This document shows, piece after piece, positions 1-7,936 of a stretch of 64,000 nt of DNA. The position numbers and the translations under genes are program-made. The DNA is from Rhizobium herbae. Lineage in GTDB: Bacteria > Pseudomonadota > Alphaproteobacteria > Rhizobiales > Rhizobiaceae. The stretch's first letter is position 1, and each line of letters opens with the position of its first letter. The notes under the pieces are model-generated. The model did not search any database. It was not told the origin of the DNA and saw only the letters and a list, made by a program, of their open reading frames with translations. The stretch covers positions 248,001 to 312,000 of the forward strand of contig NZ_JAEUAO010000006.1 of the NCBI RefSeq assembly GCF_019511375.1, read 5' to 3'.

Positions 1-1
1 C

Positions 2-214
2 AAGGCGTTTGAATATATGTTTGACATGCTCGGATGCGGACCGGAGGACATAACGCACGTGTCGTCGTCTTTCCGTCACGACCTCATGTCCGCCTATGAT
101 CTGGGCATAAAGAGCAAGGTGTGGGTCAATCGTGGCCATGAGCCGGCCAACCCCTATTATGAATACACCGAGATTCGCGATATTTCCCAGCTGCCCGGCG
201 TTTTTGGACTCTGA
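2..214 (+). CDS. HAD-family hydrolase, C-terminal fragment (cut by window edge)
   Basis: The reading frame is open from the first bases of the window and ends at 214, so only about 70 C-terminal residues are visible. The stretch ITHVSSSFRHDLMSAYDLG followed by KVWVNRGHE resembles the end of haloacid-dehalogenase type II proteins. There, a serine-containing loop and a conserved aspartate precede a segment where the enzyme recognises its subclass partner. The catalytic N-terminal aspartate lies outside the window, so the substrate cannot be inferred. A 144-base gap follows before the next gene. Confidence 0.65.
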   Translation, partial: KAFEYMFDMLGCGPEDITHVSSSFRHDLMSAYDLGIKSKVWVNRGHEPANPYYEYTEIRDISQLPGVFGL

Positions 215-358
215 TTGAGTTAAGAGCGGTTCAGGGATGGCAAGCCCGCGCGAACCATTGAGCTATGCTGGAGTGCCTGCTCTGAGCTGGTCAGACTGGA
301 TCAGAGCACCCGACTTCGTAGCCCGAAAAACACCAGTGAACGGACGAGGATCATCAAA

Positions 359-1489
359 TTGGGCGACCTTGGTGGACTTGCTGCCGATCAGGAGCTAGGC
401 CGGCACAACACCTCTGCTGGTACGAGCTCCTGTCATCGGACGTGTGTAGCGGCGTCGACAGAAGCCTACTTTCGCGCCGCATCGGCGATTCTCTCTACGC
501 CCCCGGACGAGCCGGAACCCGATATTTCGGCGACACTGCTCAAGCGACACTACGGACTGGAAGGATCGATCGCGGTCTTATCGTCTGAGGTCGAACGCAC
601 TTCTGAGGTCTCCCTGCAGGACGGCAGCAAACTGATCCTGAAGACGTCAACACGAAGAGAGGCGATCGACAGCTTCCGTTTCCAAAGCGCCGCCTTGGCG
701 GCACTACAGAACAGCGCCGGATTTGCTGCACCCACACTTATCCCCACCAGTGACGGCGCATTGATGTTTGAGGAAGAGGGTATTAGTGGTTACCTGCAGA
801 CTCGAATTGAGGGCTTGTCTCTGCACAAGGAAACGCCCACACCTGACCTGCTCTCCCGTACTGGCAGCGCTCTCGGCCGGCTGGACCTAACGCTCGGGCA
901 AGTCAACCTACCCGCAGCCGACCGCCCCGTTCTATGGCATGTCGGGTGCTGGCCACGGTTGATGGAACTTGAGGAATACTTACCATCCGGAAGCGTAGCC
1001 GCAAGCGTTCGCAGGGCAATGGCGGAATACATTCAAGTCATCGAGCCGCAGATCCCGAACTTGGAGTGGCAGGTTACTCATAACGATCCTAGTCCATTCA
1101 ACACAATCGTTACCAGCGATGGTTTGGGCTTCATCGATTTCGGCGATGGCTGCTGGAGCCCAAAGATCCAGGATTTAGCGATCGCGGCAAGTCACGTCGT
1201 GACGGATCCGACTCTTCCTTTAGGCGGAGCCGAGCATCTCATTGCCGGCTATGCCGCGGTCCTTCCACTTTCCGCCTTGGAAGCAAGACTGCTGGTCGGA
1301 CTCATGCGCGCACGTCAAAGCGCGCTGATACTGATAAATTACTGGCGCTCCCACCTCTTTCCGGCCGACGCGCAATACATCAAAAAGAATGTTGCTCGTG
1401 CCGAGCGCGGGCTAACCATCCTGGCGCCTCTTTCTGCTGCATCAGGCGAGGCGGCAGTCCTTGCGGCAATGTCACGGCCTTCGCCGTAA
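359..1489 (+). CDS. APH-family small-molecule kinase (hydroxylysine/amino-alcohol kinase-like)
   Basis: This is a phosphotransferase of the aminoglycoside phosphotransferase/choline kinase fold. The catalytic loop is visible as VTHNDPSPFN (the H-x-D-x4-N pattern) and the metal-binding motif as GFIDFGDG, followed by PKIQDLAIA. The N-lobe begins near residue 55 (LLKRHYGLEGSI). The frame opens with TTG at 359; no ATG or GTG lies before the domain, so about 45 poorly conserved leading residues may or may not be translated. It ends 20 bases before a class III PLP enzyme of the phospho-lyase type. In animals such a kinase (HYKK) and lyase (PHYKPL) act in sequence on 5-hydroxylysine. By analogy it would phosphorylate a hydroxyl-amine substrate. 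Antibiotic resistance is less likely in this context. The substrate is inferred. Confidence 0.82.
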   Translation: MGDLGGLAADQELGRHNTSAGTSSCHRTCVAASTEAYFRAASAILSTPPDEPEPDISATLLKRHYGLEGSIAVLSSEVERTSEVSLQDGSKLILKTSTRREAIDSFRFQSAALAALQNSAGFAAPTLIPTSDGALMFEEEGISGYLQTRIEGLSLHKETPTPDLLSRTGSALGRLDLTLGQVNLPAADRPVLWHVGCWPRLMELEEYLPSGSVAASVRRAMAEYIQVIEPQIPNLEWQVTHNDPSPFNTIVTSDGLGFIDFGDGCWSPKIQDLAIAASHVVTDPTLPLGGAEHLIAGYAAVLPLSALEARLLVGLMRARQSALILINYWRSHLFPADAQYIKKNVARAERGLTILAPLSAASGEAAVLAAMSRPSP

Positions 1490-1509
1490 CTCTCAGAGAG
1501 GTAGCAAAC

Positions 1510-2862
1510 ATGTCCACAGACCTTATGCCCAATCGCTACAGACCAGGTGAGTTTGACCTGCCAGCGCGCGAGGCCAAGCTGATTGCCCGTCGTGATGCAG
1601 TTCTGGGAGCATCTTATCGACTTCAATATCGACGGCCCGTGCATTTCGTTCGCGGCGAAGGCATGTGGCTTTATGATCCGGACGGGCGAGCCTATCTGGA
1701 TTTCTATAACAACGTTCCCTCCCTCGGCCACTGCCACCCAGAGGTGAACGCGGCGATGGCCGACCAGGCTGCGCGAATTAGCGCCAACACGCGCTATCTC
1801 GAGCCAAGACTTGTCGACTATGCCGAGCGGTTGGTTGATACATTTCCAGAGGAGCTCAGCCGAGTAGTATTTACTTGCACCGGCAGTGAATCCAACGATC
1901 TGGCCCTGCGCATCGCACGCCTCGCGAGCGGCGGCGAAGGCGTGATTGTCTCCTCGTATGCTTATCACGGCACGAGTGCGGCTGCGGCTGCCGTTTCGCC
2001 GAATTTGGGCGACGCGGTAAAGCTTAGCCCGTTCGTGCGCATGGTTTCTCTGCCCGGTCCGGCAGGTATACCAGAATCGCAAGCCGCCGACTTTTTCGAG
2101 GCACAGGTTCGTTCAGCGATACGGGATCTGAACCGTCGGGGCATTGACGTTGCCGCCCTGCTCATCGACAGCATCTTTTCAAGCGACGGCGTGTGGGTGG
2201 ATCCCCCCGGCTTCATTGCCGGCGGAGTTGCGGCGGTGCAGGATGCAGGCGGTCTCGTCATCGCCGACGAAGTTCAGCCGGGCTTCGGGCGAACTGGCAC
2301 ACATATGTGGGGCTTTGAGCGGCACGGGATCGTTCCCGATCTTGTAACTCTCGGCAAGCCGATGGGTAACGGGTTTCCGATTGGCGCCGTTGTTGGCCGC
2401 AAAGCTCCCATGGAGCGGTTTGGTGCCATCGCGCGGTATTCGAATACATTTGCCGGAAATACAGTGGGAATTGCAACGGCGGACGCCGTGTTGACAATCA
2501 TACAACGCGACAGAATCCTTGAAAATGCGCTCGCGATGGGCCGGCGTCTCCGTGCAGGGCTGGAGGAAATGGCGAAGCAGCATCCGGCAATCCGTGCAAC
2601 ACGAAACGCCGGCCTCTTCATTGGCGTGGACATCGGGTCCGCAGAGACACCGAGCTCGGATCGGCGTGCGATGGCTTTGGACGTGGTGAATGCAATGCGG
2701 GACGACGGCGTGCTCATCAGTACCACCGGCGCGAATGAGGATGCGCTCAAGGTGCGCCCTCCACTGGTATGCCAGGCCGAGCATGTTGACCTCTTCCTGG
2801 CAACCATGGGCCGCGCACTCACCACGATCGGGGGGGAGGCCTCCAGCCAGGAACATGTGTAG
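1510..2862 (+). CDS. Class III aminotransferase-fold PLP enzyme, probable amino-alcohol phosphate phospho-lyase
   Basis: A 450-residue fold-type I PLP enzyme. The cofactor region reads IADEVQPGFGRTG, and the Schiff-base lysine lies in TLGKPMGNGFP. The DEVQ-x-GFGR and GKPMGNG-x-P forms are those seen in ethanolamine-phosphate and 5-phosphohydroxylysine phospho-lyases. Typical omega-aminotransferases usually read DEV-x-T-G-x-GR-x-G and (A/G)K-x-(I/L)-(G/A)-(G/A). LGHCHPEVNAA and NTRYLEPRL near the N-terminus also match the phospho-lyase group. It follows the APH kinase by 20 bases, so the pair would phosphorylate a substrate and then eliminate phosphate and ammonia. Full length. The family call is firm; the lyase role and substrate are inference, and an ordinary omega-transaminase remains possible. 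Confidence 0.9.
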   Translation: MSTDLMPNRYRPGEFDLPAREAKLIARRDAVLGASYRLQYRRPVHFVRGEGMWLYDPDGRAYLDFYNNVPSLGHCHPEVNAAMADQAARISANTRYLEPRLVDYAERLVDTFPEELSRVVFTCTGSESNDLALRIARLASGGEGVIVSSYAYHGTSAAAAAVSPNLGDAVKLSPFVRMVSLPGPAGIPESQAADFFEAQVRSAIRDLNRRGIDVAALLIDSIFSSDGVWVDPPGFIAGGVAAVQDAGGLVIADEVQPGFGRTGTHMWGFERHGIVPDLVTLGKPMGNGFPIGAVVGRKAPMERFGAIARYSNTFAGNTVGIATADAVLTIIQRDRILENALAMGRRLRAGLEEMAKQHPAIRATRNAGLFIGVDIGSAETPSSDRRAMALDVVNAMRDDGVLISTTGANEDALKVRPPLVCQAEHVDLFLATMGRALTTIGGEASSQEHV

Positions 2863-2943
2863 GCGCAAGACCAACGCCGGCAAATAAGCAGCAACATGCC
2901 GCATGTAGACACATATACTGAGGTAGCGGTGACAGCTCGGCGA

Positions 2944-3420
2944 TCACAACGGGAATAGGCTGGTCAGCGGCATGTGCGGCTTGACGATTGGCGACTTCAG
3001 CACCACGAAGCTGAAATACTTGTCGATGCCGATGTCCAGGTCTGTTAGCCGTTCCATGATGGTCTGGTACTCGCCGATCCCGGCGGTGACGAACTTCACA
3101 AGATAATCGTAGCCGCCGGAAACCAGATGGCACTCGATAACCTGTTCGACTTTCTCGATTGCAGCGAGGAAGCGGGCGAAATCGATCTGCCGGTGGTTCT
3201 TCAACGTGATCTCGGTGAAGACAGTCAGGGTCTGGCCGAGCTTGCCGACGTTCACCTGCGCCGAATAGCCGACGATAAAGCCTTCGGACTGCAGCTTCTT
3301 GACGCGCATCAGGCAGGGGCTGGGCGACAGATTGACCAGTTCGGCCAGCTCGACATTGGTAATGCGGCCGTTCTTCTGCAACTCGTAGAGAATCTTGATG
3401 TCGATCCGGTCAAGCTTCAT
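2944..3420 (-). CDS. Lrp/AsnC-family transcriptional regulator
   Basis: A 158-residue protein starting MKLDRIDIKIL. An N-terminal helix-turn-helix covers roughly residues 8-55 (ITNVELAELVNLSPSPCLMRVKKL) and is followed by a RAM/AsnC ligand domain with the usual VSGGYDYLVK stretch. The frame stays open upstream to 3516, but the family always begins close to the LDxxDxxIL motif, so the ATG at 3420 is chosen. It is convergent with the kinase/lyase pair and separated from it by 81 bases. Lrp relatives often control neighbouring amino-acid catabolic genes, so it may sense the substrate of that pair (inference). An Lrp-like palindrome lies 32-46 bases before its start. Confidence 0.95.
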   Translation of the reverse strand: MKLDRIDIKILYELQKNGRITNVELAELVNLSPSPCLMRVKKLQSEGFIVGYSAQVNVGKLGQTLTVFTEITLKNHRQIDFARFLAAIEKVEQVIECHLVSGGYDYLVKFVTAGIGEYQTIMERLTDLDIGIDKYFSFVVLKSPIVKPHMPLTSLFPL

Positions 3421-3451
3421 GCAACGCCCCTGGCATTCACTTCCATATGCA

Positions 3452-3466
3452 CAGCAGAAAATGCTG
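3452..3466. promoter_or_regulatory. Candidate Lrp-family operator upstream of the Lrp gene
   Basis: The 15-base palindrome CAGCAGAAAATGCTG matches the E. coli Lrp consensus YAGHAWATTWTDCTR at 12 of 15 positions. It is also framed by ATGCA and TGCAT. It lies 32-46 bases upstream of the regulator's ATG, where autoregulatory binding would be expected. Based on hand alignment only. Confidence 0.5.
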
Positions 3467-3514
3467 CATGGCCTGTCGTGAATATAGACGCATAAACACT
3501 GCCTGTCATCGTCC

Positions 3515-3536
3515 ATGCCGGCTCCGCGGCCGGCAT
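3515..3536. repeat. 8-bp perfect inverted repeat with 6-base loop
   Basis: ATGCCGGC, loop TCCGCG, then GCCGGCAT. It lies about 95 bases upstream of the Lrp start, in the 283-base gap before the acylphosphatase stop. There is no T-tract, so it is a weak terminator candidate. It could be a protein-binding palindrome or part of a dispersed GC-rich repeat. Apart from this and the Lrp-like site, nothing else is recognisable in the gap. Confidence 0.35.
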
Positions 3537-3703
3537 AAACTATGGCCGGCTCAGGAACGAACGAAATAAAATGCTACACTTGGTCGACCTCCGCCCTTAT
3601 CACCCGGAACGCTTCAAAGGCACCGCCCGGGGCAAGTGGCGGATTTCTGAACAGGAGCAAAGTTTGGCGCGATTGCCCAAGTGGGCACCCGAAATGGTAC
3701 CGC

Positions 3704-3988
3704 CTAATGCCTGATGATAAATTCTGACGGCAACTCGCCTGCGGGTGCTGGTTCGGTGTCGACCCGGGAAACGGCCGCGCCGAGCGGCCCGTCCCAGAAT
3801 TGCTTCAACATGGTAGCGACCGCGCCAGCAGGCCCGGCGATCAAAGCGGTGACGGAACCGTCATTCTCGTTTCGAACCCAACCGGTCAAGCCGAGCCTTT
3901 GGGCCTGCTTGCGTGTCCAGACGCGGAAGCTGACGCCCTGTACTCTTCCCGATATGTGCACAAGTGTTGCCTTGCGACCATCCGTCAT
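3704..3988 (-). CDS. acyP: Acylphosphatase
   Basis: A 94-residue cytosolic enzyme that hydrolyses acyl phosphates. The signature GRVQGVSFRVW carries the catalytic arginine (Arg22, second in the pattern R-x4-F-R), and WVRNENDGSV carries the catalytic asparagine. Length and the compact ferredoxin-like domain are exactly those of the family. It lies downstream of the glutathione peroxidase gene on the same strand with a gap of about 120 bases; no functional link to that neighbour is evident. Confidence 0.95.
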   Translation of the reverse strand: MTDGRKATLVHISGRVQGVSFRVWTRKQAQRLGLTGWVRNENDGSVTALIAGPAGAVATMLKQFWDGPLGAAVSRVDTEPAPAGELPSEFIIRH

Positions 3989-4106
3989 CGCCGTCTCCCA
4001 TCAACACCGCCCTCGTGAATCTGGAACATTCGGAAGCGAATGCAAGCGTGTTTTCGTGTCGGGCGACAAGAATGGAAAAAGCAGTAGCAGCCCGTGCGTT
4101 TCGGAT

Positions 4107-4658
4107 TCAGCCTTGTCGCGCCAGCTCTTTTTCGACTGCGGCAACGAGGCGCCGGTCGTCAGCGGTGACGTCCGGTGAAAACCGGGCGGCAACATTGCCG
4201 TCGCGGCCGATCAGAAACTTTTCGAAATTCCAGAGAACATCAATAGGATTGTCGGCTTCGACGCCATAACCCTTGAGCCGGTCGCGCATCGGCCCCTCGC
4301 CGATCGCTTCGGGTGCAAGGGCGGTCAGGCGGCGGTAGAGAGGATGGGTCCCCTCGCCCTTGACCGATATCTTCGCGAAGATCGGGAACTGCACGTCATA
4401 GGTGCTGGTGCAGAATTCGACGATTTCCGCTTCGGTTCCCGGCTCCTGCCCCATGAAATCGTTGGCCGGAAAGGCAAGAACGACTAGTCCTTCGTCGCGC
4501 TTTGCCTCGAAAAGCTTTTCAAGCTCCGCATACTGGACTGTCAGGCCGCATTTGGAGGCAACGTTGACGACAAGCATCACCTGTCCTCGAAAGTCCTCAA
4601 GTGTCGTCTGGCGTCCGTCAGCGGAATTGATGGGAATGTCCAGTAAGGATGATGTCAC
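4107..4658 (-). CDS. Glutathione/thioredoxin-dependent peroxidase
   Basis: A 183-residue member of the glutathione peroxidase family that reduces hydroperoxides. The active-site cysteine lies in NVASKCGLT. The glutamine/tryptophan partners of the catalytic site occur as FPANDFMGQEPG and in VLWNFEKFLIG. The protein is the short, soluble, non-selenocysteine bacterial type. The start is GTG at 4658, preceded by an AGAGGGGG ribosome binding site at good spacing. It lies 48 bases downstream of the last cellulose gene and may be read through from that operon or have its own promoter. Confidence 0.93.
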   Translation of the reverse strand: MTSSLLDIPINSADGRQTTLEDFRGQVMLVVNVASKCGLTVQYAELEKLFEAKRDEGLVVLAFPANDFMGQEPGTEAEIVEFCTSTYDVQFPIFAKISVKGEGTHPLYRRLTALAPEAIGEGPMRDRLKGYGVEADNPIDVLWNFEKFLIGRDGNVAARFSPDVTADDRRLVAAVEKELARQG

Positions 4659-4706
4659 CTGTATTGCCCCCTCTCGTCGTGAACCAAAAAGCGGTTCACC
4701 GTCCGT

Positions 4707-6890
4707 TCAATCGTTTCCATGGAATATCTCATGGATAATGGCAACTCCACGCTGGCCATCCGTATTGCCGATCGCGGCCAGGGCTTCGAAGACCCGACGG
4801 GCGTCGCCATATCGCTTCAATTTCAGATAGGCATAGCCGCGCAGGGCCATCAGGTCCGTCCTTTCCGGCGTGATCTGTTTCAGCTGGTCGAGTGCAAGCA
4901 AGGTTTCCCGCGGGCGGCCCGCATCGAAGGCGGCGACGGCCTTGTCGGCCAGGATGGCTGTCTGCAGTTCAAGAACGCGTTGGCGGTTCTGCGGCGCCCT
5001 GACTGCCGCGACGGCAGCCTTGCTCGCCAATCCGGAACGCAGATAGGCCAGGCTCTGCCCATAAGCCGCGTCCTGGCGCGTTTTCGCCGACGCGCCGAGC
5101 AGGCCGACCTCGAAAGCAGCGGCTGCCTCCATCGGCCTGTTCAGCTCCATCAGGCACCAGCCGCGCGCCAACGCTGCATCCGGAGAAAGCGTTTGCGGGT
5201 TGATCGTCGTCCTGCAGCCCCGCACGGTTACAGCGCTTCTGCGCTCGCGGGGTCGAACGGCGGTCTCCGGACGGACATGGCCCCGGGGCCCCTTGGAAAC
5301 TGCATCTATTCGCGCGGCGGGGCGGGTCCCGAATTGGGTCGTTGCCGTTTCCTCCGCATGCGGCAGCCCTTTCCGGGAGGTTTCGGGTTCTCTTTCCTCT
5401 TCGCCAAGTTTGGCGATGCGCTCCGAGCGTCCCGCCCAGAGACGCTGGATCTCGGAAACGCCCTTCATGTCGTTTAGCTGCAGGTAAGTGATCGCCAGCC
5501 CGTAGGCGGAAGGCTCGTCATCCAGCTTCCAGCCAAGCGCGGTCTTGAACCATTGCACCGCCGTCTGCGGCTGGTTCAGGGCACGCGCGTACCAACCGAA
5601 CTGTTGCGCCGTTGCCGCGTCGCGCGACGTGATCACCTCTGAGGCGATCCTCTTCAGGACTTCTGCCGAGATCGGAATCGGTGGATCAACTGCAAGCAGG
5701 TTTGTGGTCGCAGCCAGGTACACCGCTTTCGCCTCCTTCGAGGCGTCGCGCCAGCGATACATCACTGTTTCGGCTTCGAGAGGCATGTTGCGATCGATCA
5801 AGGTCAGCGCCAGCCCCTGTGAGGCGGAAGCGGAATCCTCCTTGTCGCGGGCGCGCCGGAACCATTTTTCGGCGGCCTCCATGTCACCGCGCCGCAGATG
5901 ATACCAGCCGAGCAACAGGGCGTCGGAGGCAAGGCCGCCAGTTTCGGCAAGCCGCTCGACGCGCGAAACATACTGGGGCGGCACGACACTCTTGCCGTCG
6001 GCATTGGCCTCGGCAACGAACCGGCGCGCAAGCTCGTCTCGGATGCTGTCGAATTCCGGCTTGCCATCCGGCGTCGTCTTCTCCTTGGTCAGGAGCTCCT
6101 CGACCGTTTTCAAGGGCAGTAGATCCGCTGCCTTCTGGATGGTGGCCAGACGTTCGGCGGGATTCTGGCAATTGCTCAGGATGTAGGTATAGGCGTCCGT
6201 TGCCCGCTGCGACTTGCCGGTTCGGAAAAGTGCCTCGGCAACGCGCCAGAGAACATCGACCTCGCTGCATGTCAGCAGACTGGTCGTCTCGGCGCCGATG
6301 CGCACGACCGTCTCGTATTGCTTGAGATCGGATGCATTGATCAATCGCAGCCGCGCCTCGGCCACACTCAACCGTTCGAGCAGATCCGCAGCTGGTTGCC
6401 AGGCGGGATCCGCAGCTTGCCTTTCCGCGATCGCTTTGCGGACTTCGGCGTAGCGTGCCTGCGAATAGAGCTGCCACATCGTCTCTAGCTGCTTGTCTTC
6501 GTTTGGCGGAACGGCCAGAGGGTCTTTGGGCGGAGTCCAATCGGGATAGAGCGCCTTCAGGCGCGAGATTTCCGCCTGCAGCCGTGCGGTATCCCCCTGG
6601 CTTGCGAAGTAGCGTAGGGCGCTTTCGTCAACCTCGGATGCAGTCGCCGCCGTAACCACGGTATCAAGCGGAGGCTGGGAAGGCCGCTTGATTTCCCGAA
6701 ATATCGGCGGCTTTTCCTCGGCGGCCTGTAGGGATCGCTGTAGTTGCGGCTGGCCCAACGGCAGAGCGGAGCCGTTTTCACCCACAGGCGAAAGGGATTG
6801 AACCATATTCCTCACATAATCGGGTTTCTTCATGCCGACGATGCCGACGGCCGCGATGATCGCTGACAATGCGATAATGGACGGCTTCAT
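4707..6890 (-). CDS. bcsK: Cellulose synthase operon TPR protein BcsK
   Basis: A TPR-rich protein of about 727 residues encoded last in the cellulose operon. It begins with a short N-terminal hydrophobic segment (IIALSAIIAAVGIVG), then a Pro-rich stretch, then repeated helical pairs such as LGWYHLRRGDMEAAEKWFRRA and ALRGYAYLKLKRYGDARRVFEAL. It lacks the C-terminal beta-barrel of BcsC, which fits BcsK of type III cellulose operons. Start: ATG at 6890 overlaps the bcsZ stop as ATGA; a GTG at 6896 is also in frame. An Arg-rich, poorly structured linker at roughly 5200-5400 separates two TPR blocks. It is likely a periplasmic scaffold for export or assembly of the glucan; its role is inferred from operon position. 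Confidence 0.85.
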   Translation of the reverse strand: MKPSIIALSAIIAAVGIVGMKKPDYVRNMVQSLSPVGENGSALPLGQPQLQRSLQAAEEKPPIFREIKRPSQPPLDTVVTAATASEVDESALRYFASQGDTARLQAEISRLKALYPDWTPPKDPLAVPPNEDKQLETMWQLYSQARYAEVRKAIAERQAADPAWQPAADLLERLSVAEARLRLINASDLKQYETVVRIGAETTSLLTCSEVDVLWRVAEALFRTGKSQRATDAYTYILSNCQNPAERLATIQKAADLLPLKTVEELLTKEKTTPDGKPEFDSIRDELARRFVAEANADGKSVVPPQYVSRVERLAETGGLASDALLLGWYHLRRGDMEAAEKWFRRARDKEDSASASQGLALTLIDRNMPLEAETVMYRWRDASKEAKAVYLAATTNLLAVDPPIPISAEVLKRIASEVITSRDAATAQQFGWYARALNQPQTAVQWFKTALGWKLDDEPSAYGLAITYLQLNDMKGVSEIQRLWAGRSERIAKLGEEEREPETSRKGLPHAEETATTQFGTRPAARIDAVSKGPRGHVRPETAVRPRERRSAVTVRGCRTTINPQTLSPDAALARGWCLMELNRPMEAAAAFEVGLLGASAKTRQDAAYGQSLAYLRSGLASKAAVAAVRAPQNRQRVLELQTAILADKAVAAFDAGRPRETLLALDQLKQITPERTDLMALRGYAYLKLKRYGDARRVFEALAAIGNTDGQRGVAIIHEIFHGND

Positions 6891-7936
6891 AAGCACTCCG
6901 GATGCTTTGCAGCAACGAAAGACAACCCCAATAAGTGGAGCGTCGAAGGATAATACAGCGTTGGCGTGAACTGCTTTACATCCGCCGGCAACGCTGTCTT
7001 GTCCACCACACAGGCCAGAATATGGTTAACAATTCGATAACCGCGGTCCGTAAGATTGCTTCTGGTTGCACCAGAATTCAAATCTACAATTGCTATCGCG
7101 CCGTTGGCGCCGGACGTGGCTTGTCGAAATCTTGAAAGAAGTTGCCGGTCCGTGACGCCGCCTCGAACGAGATAGAGCGGTATGCGCAGCGCATTATACC
7201 CATATTCAGCCGGAAATCCGGAGGCGGGCTTCGGGTTGGGTTCTAGGGAAATCCAGTCGGCGGGCAGTTGTTTCGGGCCGAAACGAAGCTGATCGACAAA
7301 TGCGATCCCATCGTTGCGCAATTTTCCCCAAGCCGGCGACGGCGCCAGTTGGTCAAGAACAGGAAAGGCCTCGAAAATCCAGTAGGACGGGTTGATGATC
7401 GGGCCGTCCTTGCGGTCGCCGGCCGAAAAGCCCATGGCGCCAGGCAGCAACAGCGTCCGGCCGCCTTCCTCGACAACGGTCTTTGCAAGAATGGCGCGGG
7501 CGATGGCTGCTGCGGCCGCCGTATAGTCCCTGCGGCCCCATTGCTGGCCGGCAATGCCCAGCGCGTAGGCGATCAGGATATCGCCATCGGTCGCATTGTT
7601 GATATCGGTGACATGCGGCCTGGCGCCTGGGCTCCATTTCCAGGCGGCAAGGCCGTCATTGCGCAGCACAAGCTCGGTGCGCGTAAAAGTCCAGATCAAC
7701 TCGAAATCCGCCGGACTACCGGCCAGGACCGACAGCAGCAGGCCATAGCCCTGCCCCTCGCTGTGGCTGATATTGCCGTTCCCGTCGTCAATGATGCGGC
7801 CACCGGGATCGAGAAATTTTGCCTTGTAGGCTTGCCAGGCTTCGGTGCTGATCATCGGCTGTTGTGCCTCGGCCGCAGGCGCCTGCAGGCAGAGAGTAAA
7901 AATGCCTGCGAGGAGCGCTGCAAGCAGTTTTCCCAT
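6887..7936 (-). CDS. bcsZ: Endo-beta-1,4-glucanase (GH8), cellulose operon
   Basis: A 349-residue periplasmic cellulase of glycoside hydrolase family 8. The signal peptide ends near LQAPAAEAQ. The catalytic acid lies in ISHSEGQGYGLL and the conserved aspartate in NNATDGDILIAYAL; both are intact, as is the downstream PSYWIFEAF core. It trims nascent glucan and is needed for orderly cellulose production in several species. The ATG overlaps the bcsB stop by one base (TAATG), and the stop overlaps bcsK (ATGA), so it is translationally coupled on both sides. Confidence 0.96.
   Translation of the reverse strand: MGKLLAALLAGIFTLCLQAPAAEAQQPMISTEAWQAYKAKFLDPGGRIIDDGNGNISHSEGQGYGLLLSVLAGSPADFELIWTFTRTELVLRNDGLAAWKWSPGARPHVTDINNATDGDILIAYALGIAGQQWGRRDYTAAAAAIARAILAKTVVEEGGRTLLLPGAMGFSAGDRKDGPIINPSYWIFEAFPVLDQLAPSPAWGKLRNDGIAFVDQLRFGPKQLPADWISLEPNPKPASGFPAEYGYNALRIPLYLVRGGVTDRQLLSRFRQATSGANGAIAIVDLNSGATRSNLTDRGYRIVNHILACVVDKTALPADVKQFTPTLYYPSTLHLLGLSFVAAKHPECL

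Noticed and set aside
359..1489. Aminoglycoside resistance gene
   Set aside because: The fold is shared with resistance kinases, but the adjacent phospho-lyase-type enzyme and the resemblance to metabolic kinases argue for a catabolic role.
3571..3714. A 47-residue plus-strand frame (start MLHLVDLRPYHPERF) overlapping the acylphosphatase end
   Set aside because: No Shine-Dalgarno and no recognised family; it overlaps the 3' end of a firm gene on the other strand. It could be revisited if conserved in relatives.
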